Assembly (NCBI GenBank): GCA_913058575.1
Contig: CAJXRF010000007.1
Span: 36,469-100,468 of the forward strand
From: an uncultured Bermanella sp.
GTDB taxonomy: Bacteria; Pseudomonadota; Gammaproteobacteria; Pseudomonadales; Oceanobacteraceae
Direction of reading: 5' to 3'
Length of the DNA: 64,000 nt
A program made the position numbers and the translations under genes. The notes under the pieces were generated by a model. The model made no database searches. It had not been told where the DNA came from and saw only the letters and a program-made list of their open reading frames with translations. This document shows positions 45,534-52,800 of the stretch, piece by piece (the stretch's first letter is position 1; each line of letters starts with the position of its first letter).

Positions 45534-45725
45534 TCAATTTAGATAGTCCTTGTATTGCTTACAGCCGTAATACCGCACAGAGTTTTTTTCGGTGATTTTT
45601 TTAGCAATCAGGACATCCCCTTTCCAAATTTTCACCACCGCCTTACTGCCCGACTTATTGGTTTCGTATTCGTGATCATCATTCAGTCTAATATTGTCAA
45701 ATTCAGTTTTCATTATGAGATGCAT
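45534..45725 (-). CDS. Small hypothetical protein
   Basis: 63-aa ORF; overlapping antisense ORF exists. Confidence 0.35.
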   Translation of the reverse strand: MHLIMKTEFDNIRLNDDHEYETNKSGSKAVVKIWKGDVLIAKKITEKNSVRYYGCKQYKDYLN

Positions 45726-45955
45726 TCAACGACTCCTGTTAATTACCATACAAATTAAAGTAAAACAGCCAACCCAATAAAACAATCACTATTGGTTTTA
45801 TCCCTCTGCCCCGGAATTAAACAATTGACCTATAAAGCCTGCAAGCTGACCTAATATGCCAAGACCTTTATTAAAATTAGGCATACTCTTTACTAAAGCG
45901 TAATAAGTTAAACAGCTAAAATGCTCAACCCCTAAAGCCAAACGGTAAATTCATA

Positions 45956-46942
45956 GTGAACAAAATTAAGGCGCTGCTGATCACGCTATTCGTAGTGGCG
46001 GCCATACTCGTTGCAGGGTACTTTTATCTATTACACCCAACAACCATTGCACAACCAAGCCTTAGCGCCACTTTACAAACGCAAACTATTACAATTAATG
46101 GCCACAAACGAACTTACCATTATTACCTTCCTGAAAACGTCAAAGCTACCCCAGCCCTAGTGTTTGTTTTTCACAGCTCCTTATCCAACGGCAATACCAT
46201 ACGCCAACGCACGGCCTACCAATTTGATGTAATAGCCGATAAAAAAGGGTTTATCGTGGTGTACCCAGATGGATACCAACGCCACTGGAACGACTGCCGA
46301 GCCAGCGCCGATTATGCAGCCAATACCGAGAATATTAATGACGTAAAATTTGTAAGCAAAATAATTGATTGGTTCGCCACCCAACATCAAATTAACACCA
46401 AAAGAGTGTACGCAACCGGATACTCCAACGGTGGCCATTTAAGCTTTCGCCTAGCCATGGAAACACCCAACTTAGTAGCCGCCATCGCTCCCATCGCCGC
46501 CAACTTACCCATTGATAAAAATCTTGATTGTAAAAAATCAGGGCAACCCGTAGCAGTAGCTTTATTTAACGGCACAGCCGATGCGTTTAACCCTCACCAC
46601 GGTGGGCTGGTTTCTATTCTAGGGAATGATAGCCGCGGCAAAGTACTCTCATCGCAAGACACTATTAATTATTGGCTTAACTTAGCGGGCTACCAAAACA
46701 GCATAGGTGTTAAAAAGCAGTTGAGTGATATTAATTTACAAGACAGCTCCACCGTAGAAAAATCAACCTGGATTCAAGATAGCGGACCAGAAATAAGCCT
46801 TTATACCCTACAAGGGGGCGGTCACACTATTCCATCAAAACGGGTTAGGCTGGGTGGTTTGTTTGGTCAAACCAATGGGGACATTGAGGCTGCGCATGAG
46901 GTATGGAAATTTTTCGAACGGGATTGGCAGCAGGATCGGTAA
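45956..46942 (+). CDS. PHB depolymerase/LpqC-like esterase, membrane-anchored
   Basis: GYSNGGHLSFRLA nucleophile elbow; VYPDGYQRHWNDCR; GGGHTIP. Confidence 0.85.
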   Translation: MNKIKALLITLFVVAAILVAGYFYLLHPTTIAQPSLSATLQTQTITINGHKRTYHYYLPENVKATPALVFVFHSSLSNGNTIRQRTAYQFDVIADKKGFIVVYPDGYQRHWNDCRASADYAANTENINDVKFVSKIIDWFATQHQINTKRVYATGYSNGGHLSFRLAMETPNLVAAIAPIAANLPIDKNLDCKKSGQPVAVALFNGTADAFNPHHGGLVSILGNDSRGKVLSSQDTINYWLNLAGYQNSIGVKKQLSDINLQDSSTVEKSTWIQDSGPEISLYTLQGGGHTIPSKRVRLGGLFGQTNGDIEAAHEVWKFFERDWQQDR

Positions 46943-47283
46943 GCATATTCTTCACATAAAGGCATACTTCACTACCAGCTAGCATATCCAGTACGCCCAT
47001 TAAACTTCTTTAAAGTCAGGTTAAATCCATAGCCATTATTATTATTTCGAATGAGTAGCAATCTCATAAGAGTATAAAATCAGTTCTAGTTTTTCAGCTA
47101 CAACCATTAGGAAGCTTCCCTTTACCACCTGAAAATCTAAAGGCTTTTCTACGCGCCACACCCCTGAGGTGTAATTAGTTTTTGCACAAAATCATATAGT
47201 TCTGCGAACTAACTTGCCTGAATGAAAAGAATTTATTGTACAATTACCAGCTCAATCTTCACGCATCAATTAAGGGAATAATC

Positions 47284-47906
47284 ATGTTACGCCTGAGTAT
47301 TATATTCTGTATTTTACTGATTACCGCCTGCTCACAGACCAAGGTCGTTGAATACGGCGTTATTGAGCCTGAACTGCGTCTTGTTCAAGAAGATTTATTA
47401 AACCTCACTCAAGAGCAGCTTGAAGAGAAGTACCTTAATAAAAGAGTGACGTTACTTAAAGTCAAAAGCAGCGGCTGCATGATGCAGGCTGGATCGTCAA
47501 ACCAATGTAAGCGTGGTTACCGGCTCAAAGATACCCTCCATACCCTATTGTAGTGTCGACCCCCTTATATTTGAATTTTGAAAAACGATCCCACCAACGC
47601 TATGTAAATGATTTTGGCAGTACACGTACTATGCCAACAGATGAGCAATTGGCACAACTTATTCATGTAGATGAAATGGTAGCGCAGCAGGTTTGTACCC
47701 ACCCTATATACGCTCCACAGGGTAATGTATCCCCGCGTAACCCTGACAAACCCTGGCAGGGTTGTGAGCTTACTTACCCTACACAGTTCACCGGTATAGT
47801 TTTTAGTATCACAACGGTTAAGAAGCGTAAATATCGTGACCCAATTGTAAGACTTCACATAATTCCAACAGGATTTCGCTATCAATACGAAAAAACCTGG
47901 TTTTAA
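47284..47906 (+). pseudogene. Lipoprotein interrupted by one apparent -1 frameshift (ORFs 47284..47553 and 47553..47906)
   Basis: Lipobox LLITACSQ; adding one base near catacccTATT gives LHTPIVVSTPLYLNFEKRSH, alignable to paralog 48225..48812. Confidence 0.65.
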
Positions 47907-47930
47907 CCTTACAGAAATCCAAGCCTACAT

Positions 47931-47961
47931 AAAAAGGGCCATTACTCATGGCTCTTTTTTA
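47931..47961 (+). terminator. Rho-independent terminator
   Basis: aaaaagggccattactcatggctctttttt. Confidence 0.75.
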
Positions 47962-48224
47962 CAAGCCTTCAATATATTCTTTTGTTAATATCCAACGCCC
48001 TATTCAAGATTCCAAAATAATTAAATTTGTCACTCAGAAAAATTTTCTTCAGTTTTTAATTTAGTAGTATTAAATCACCATAAGAATTTGAACTAGAAAC
48101 CCCTCCTCAAAACAAGACCCAATACACACCTCAAAAACCCAACACAGGCCCTATCACTAGCCTCCACTATTGGTAAAATGACCATCATTAATAAAATTTA
48201 TTTAACAGCGATAGGGAATCAAAT

Positions 48225-48812
48225 ATGTCGGCTAAAGCGAACCTTTTAAACCCCAAGGTTTTTAAGTTAATAGGCGTAACAATAGCGATTGCCTTACTCA
48301 CCGCCTGCAGCCCCAATCTCACTGTTCTAGGCACCATTGATGAAACCCTATTACTGACCAAAGAAGAAATTCATACAATGGGATTTGAAACCTTTAAAAA
48401 AGAATATCTTGGTAAAGAAGTCACCATCACAGGTGTAGACCCACTTGGAAAAGGCGGTGGTTTTAATCCAGCCAAAGGCCAGTGCAATATTGCATACGCA
48501 AGCCCTGCTATTCGTAAAAATGACCGCTTTATCAGTGACAACCCTATCGCTGTAGATATTTACGCTAACAAAACACCCAGTCATGCACTTAGGCAGCGCT
48601 TCAGTAAAGGTAGTTATATTGAAGGTGGCTTAGATTATGATCAAGAAATTAACCTACCCATGGAGGTTTGTACAAACTGTGAATGGAATGCAAATGATAA
48701 AAGCTGCTTTTATAACAGCCCAAATACTGTTATTACTGGTAAAATAATAGCTATTGGACAATATGATGGTCGAATTAGTATGGTCATTCGCCCGAAAGGC
48801 CTTGCTTACTAA
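48225..48812 (+). CDS. Lipoprotein of unknown function, paralog of 47284..47906
   Basis: Signal peptide with LLTACSP lipobox; GTIDETLLLTKEE vs GVIEPELRLVQED. Confidence 0.75.
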   Translation: MSAKANLLNPKVFKLIGVTIAIALLTACSPNLTVLGTIDETLLLTKEEIHTMGFETFKKEYLGKEVTITGVDPLGKGGGFNPAKGQCNIAYASPAIRKNDRFISDNPIAVDIYANKTPSHALRQRFSKGSYIEGGLDYDQEINLPMEVCTNCEWNANDKSCFYNSPNTVITGKIIAIGQYDGRISMVIRPKGLAY

Positions 48813-49012
48813 CACTCCTCCGCATCAAAAAACATCCCTGATGAATTAAATCGATCAGGGGATTATTTCTAGATTACGCTGACATCATGTTTTCTGAAAT
48901 ACTAATTGGCATGACATCCACATCTTTACTAATGATATATTCTTCACCCTCAGCCAAGGCAAACTGTGGAAAAATAACCAATTCTTTTTCATTGCACTTT
49001 AATACACCTTAA

Positions 49013-49541
49013 CAATGCTGCGCCGTCTAGCAGAGCCTGAGATTTAAATCGGCCCTCCCAGAACCTTCCCTTACATTTATCTTCTTTGTTGGCTTGCCGC
49101 GTAATACTTTCATTTAGGCAGCGCATAAACCAATTAATATTCATTAGGCGGCCGCGCCATTTTTTACTATTTCGCCCACTAATTACAATTCAACTTTTAG
49201 TAATACATCACCACCTTGATAACGGGCCACCAACGGGGGCGCTTTAAATAACTGCGTCCAGCGTGCAATCACCTCATCCCTTTCAAGCTTATTGGCTTCC
49301 ACTTCATTGACACACAATACAATATGAAAATGATTCGACATAATTGCATAGGAACACACCTCTATGCAGCAGAGATTACTTAGTTGCTTCATCTTGTCGG
49401 CAATCCACTACCGTCTATGATCGTAGTTTTGTTTTCTATAAGCGTCATAGCCACACAAAAAAGCGCGGCGCACACAACGATTTACCACATGGTAGACGGC
49501 GTATCGGATAAACTAACTTGATCTTGGCGGGCGCGGGTCAT
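49013..49541 (-). pseudogene. REP-associated tyrosine transposase (RAYT, Y1_Tnp), degraded
   Basis: Minus strand [82 protein letters not shown], with a frameshift and in-frame TAG. Confidence 0.85.
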
Positions 49542-49577
49542 GAAAATCTCCTCTGGCTAAAAAAAGCCTAGATGAGA

Positions 49578-49736
49578 TTATGGGGAGTGCAAGTAAGTGC
49601 TGGGTGTCCTTAAATCTGTCAGTGATGGGTGTCCTTTAATCTGTCCGAAGCCACCCTCCCAGTCTGGTTCGCCACTCACAAAATACAGTAGTGAGTTATC
49701 TACTGCACTCTTGGCTGAATCTTCATTGTTGGCCAT
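49578..49736 (-). pseudogene. Probable 5' gene fragment fused to mobile-element repeat sequence
   Basis: MANNEDSAKSAVDNSLLYFVSGEPDWEGGFGQIKGHPSLTDLRTPSTYLHSP*; second half translated from the 25-nt repeats. Confidence 0.5.
49596..49645. repeat. Two tandem copies of a 25-nt unit
   Basis: agtgctgggtgtccttaaatctgtc / agtgatgggtgtcctttaatctgtc (2 mismatches). Confidence 0.9.
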
Positions 49737-49788
49737 AGGTCATTCCTTTTTTACCCGTTAAATTTTAAACATTAATCGGTTTCACAAA

Positions 49789-50801
49789 TTAATTATTTCT
49801 TAATAAATTTTTCGGCATTGTAGATGGGCAATGTTTCGATAATACTGCCTTCACTGGGTAGGCTATAGCGGATGATACGATTTTCATTGGGATCACTTTT
49901 TTTATATCACGGCGAGACCTATCAAATACTGGCCCCATCCCTCCCATGGTAACGGGTGTACTGAACCCCAGCTCTTTATGTAGGAAAGCTATTTCCTTAT
50001 TAGGCTCTTCAAAGGTAGAGATTGAATATTTGCTGGGGTAATCTTTTCTAACATAACGATTTACTATATAAAACTTTTCATCCTCACTTAACGGCGAATG
50101 ATAAGCTCCCCCTTCTAAGGTAGACAATAATTCACCTGTCTTATAATCGTGAACAAAGCGTTGGTTATTTCTTTCAAACATGATTTTTTTGCCTCCTTCC
50201 AATAAATGAAAGAAGCCCGGATTGTGACCATCATAAAAGCGCTTTACGATAACTTGTGTTTCATTAGTATGAACATCGTGCTCAAGCAACATACCGCGAC
50301 CATTAAAAACCAAATAACGACTATCGGCTGTCCATTGTAAATTCGCCCCACCATCGTATTTTTTTCTATCTAATTGTTTAATGGTTTGCGTTTTTAAATC
50401 CACAATGCGCAGCGCCGCGCAAGTATTACAAAGAGTTACCATACTGACCGCGATGTAGCGGTTATTGGGTGAACGAATAGGAACACGATTATTTCTAGTA
50501 GCACCTGGTGTAGGCTGGTCTAATAACTCACGACTAGCTGCAAGTCTGAGATCAGAGCCATCAAACCGCATGCTCCATATGCCTTGTTTTTGAGTGCTTT
50601 CTTCAGGATGTCGCCACACAAATTGTAATCTAGGTGTGCTTAAGGTGTCTGGGTCATCCCATTGTTCGGCTTGCGGCCCATCATAATGAACCTTGTAGCC
50701 AACAAATTCCCCCTCATCGTAATCTAGAGTGGCAGGTGTTGGGCCGCAGCCCACTAACATTATTGCAAAAATACTTAATTGAAAAAAAATTTTGTCTTCA
50801 T
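49789..50801 (-). pseudogene. Beta-propeller-like lipoprotein with two apparent homopolymer frameshifts
   Basis: ORF 50760..49789; one extra T at 5' gives MKTKFFFQLSIFAIMLVGCGPT; one extra A near 49900 gives DIKKSDPNENRIIRYSLPSEGSIIETLPIYNAEKFIKK*. Confidence 0.7.
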
Positions 50802-50813
50802 TTTGATCTCTGG

Positions 50814-51488
50814 TTATTTAGCTATTTGTTTTAGCCATGCTTCTTGTTCAGCTGCAGCTTGGGCCAGTTCATTTGAAAGTAACTCGCTAATTGGTGATTC
50901 TGACATTATCAAGTCATCAAACTGAAATAGGCTTGGCATGTCGTCAATTTTTACGTTTGTAAAAAATACTACAGGTGAAGATCCATCAAGCTCTTTATGT
51001 AAAACAAGGGAAAAGCTCCCTGATTCTGAAAGATCCTCAAATTGAATTTTTAGCCAACCACTATCATCTTCTTTTACCGCGTTTTTTACTTCAAAGGCAC
51101 CGATTCTGCCATTGCCATTTAGATCAATGTCTTCAAACAATTCCTTAAAAAATGGCGTGAGATTTTTATAGTCAATACGAGCATCTTTAGTATCCCCCCT
51201 TTCTTCTTTCGTCAATTTAAATCCAGGCCAATTCAGTGGCGAGTTTAATGTCGTATCACCTGCTTTTACCCAGCCTTTCTCTTGTGCGGTTCTGTTTACA
51301 CCAAAGAGCAGACTTAAATAGTGTTGAAAACCCTTGTCATCAAAGGGTAACTCCACTTCATACCAGAGGTCGCCATCACTGTCTTTACAGGTTTTACACT
51401 CAGCTAGATCGGTCAGGCACTCATCACTTGAACCTAACGCTGACTCTTCTTGAAAGATGAATTTGATAGGGTTTTCTTCATATAGCAT
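50814..51488 (-). CDS. Orphan cassette paralogous to the central part of the 1000-aa effector, with a different C-terminus
   Basis: MLYEENPIKFIFQEESALGSSDECLTDL...DIDLNGNGRIGAFEV; homology continues upstream of the ORF start to about 51575 without a start. Confidence 0.75.
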   Translation of the reverse strand: MLYEENPIKFIFQEESALGSSDECLTDLAECKTCKDSDGDLWYEVELPFDDKGFQHYLSLLFGVNRTAQEKGWVKAGDTTLNSPLNWPGFKLTKEERGDTKDARIDYKNLTPFFKELFEDIDLNGNGRIGAFEVKNAVKEDDSGWLKIQFEDLSESGSFSLVLHKELDGSSPVVFFTNVKIDDMPSLFQFDDLIMSESPISELLSNELAQAAAEQEAWLKQIAK

Positions 51489-51503
51489 ATTAAGGCTATT
51501 GAA
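51337..51503. repeat. 167-bp direct repeat, identical to 54034..54200
   Basis: Base-by-base reading of both copies; bounded by single mismatches. Confidence 0.9.
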
Positions 51504-51687
51504 CAGGATAATGCCTTTTTCTTTATAATCTGTGGTGACGTCTTTTGAGTTGATAGATTCACGCTTAAACCAATTGCTTTTGCGTGAGAAGCCGTTAAAC
51601 GATGCCTGACACCTTTAATCCAAATTATAGGTCAACTTTAGTAGCATGGATTCCTTAATGAGAAAACCATGCTATGAAGCAGAGTGG

Positions 51688-52800
51688 TTAATACTCAGGG
51701 TTTGATGTTGAATTTCTAACTAAATCATAGGTGTTATCTATTTTATTAAATTTTATGTCTATCGACTTTAGTGATTCATCCGATTTAATTATAATTTTTT
51801 CAATATATTTGTTACTTGAGTTTTTATTAATAAAATTCAATTTTCCTGCATCAGCCAACACATCCCCCATCACCTCTAAATCACCACTTGGTTCAAACAA
51901 GAAAAACCTAAGTTTTAAGTCCTGCTTATAAATATACAATTTGTATAAGCCTTTATTATTATCATTTAGATTATATGACCCTATAAGTTTTGAAGGCGAT
52001 TCGAATATATCTTGTGATCTTGTGAATTCTTTAACTGCATGGCGAGCCACACCCTTTTTTAATTCAAAATCTTTGTGAGATGAAGTTACATTTTTCTTAT
52101 TTCTATTAACATTAATGTTGTATTTTGTGCCAGTAGAGTAATGCCAGAAATTTTTGTAATAAACATCTCCTTTAAGGTACTTATAGTATATAACAGGTGG
52201 TGTTACCCTTATTTTACCTACCTTGATATTATCAAGAGCTTTATCATAAAGACTGTAATCAATGTCATCAATTTTTAAGTATAGTTCATTATGATTAGTG
52301 GTAGTGTTTAAATATAAACCACACTCGGTATAATTAGAATATGGACCAGAGCATCCGTTTCCGTAATTCTTGATATACTTGCTTTTGTTAATTTCCATTT
52401 CTAATTCTGTCAAATAAATAGTTTCATCCTCCTTTGTTCCAAGGTACTCCCCTTTTTTATCTATAAGTATTTCATATAGATAAGCATTGTGTAGGGAACT
52501 ATCTAAAGCGATTTTTTTGGGGTAATAATAAATAAAATTTAGTTCAGATGTAGGCATCCCAACACCACCTTTTTCCCATGTAATAATTGCCCATTTATCA
52601 TCTTTAGATGTGTCAACCAATCTGTACGAAATCACAGCACTGTAATCTGTATAAGATATTCTCACATCATTAACGATTCCGCTTGACTCCTTGAAATAAA
52701 TACTGTTATCTTTTTCAATAAATCCTGCATGTATATCTACAGATAAAAGTAAAGCTACTAGACTAACAAATTTTAATGCCGTTTTTTTGGTTATTATCAT
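51688..52800 (-). CDS. Exported hypothetical protein, candidate cognate immunity protein
   Basis: Signal peptide FVSLVALLLSVDIHAG; starts at the effector stop; visibly AT-rich. Confidence 0.6.
   Translation of the reverse strand: MIITKKTALKFVSLVALLLSVDIHAGFIEKDNSIYFKESSGIVNDVRISYTDYSAVISYRLVDTSKDDKWAIITWEKGGVGMPTSELNFIYYYPKKIALDSSLHNAYLYEILIDKKGEYLGTKEDETIYLTELEMEINKSKYIKNYGNGCSGPYSNYTECGLYLNTTTNHNELYLKIDDIDYSLYDKALDNIKVGKIRVTPPVIYYKYLKGDVYYKNFWHYSTGTKYNINVNRNKKNVTSSHKDFELKKGVARHAVKEFTRSQDIFESPSKLIGSYNLNDNNKGLYKLYIYKQDLKLRFFLFEPSGDLEVMGDVLADAGKLNFINKNSSNKYIEKIIIKSDESLKSIDIKFNKIDNTYDLVRNSTSNPEY

Noticed and set aside
48880-49012. Minus-strand fragment [41 protein letters not shown]
   Set aside because: Short, no start or RBS, possibly a gene remnant; insufficient to annotate
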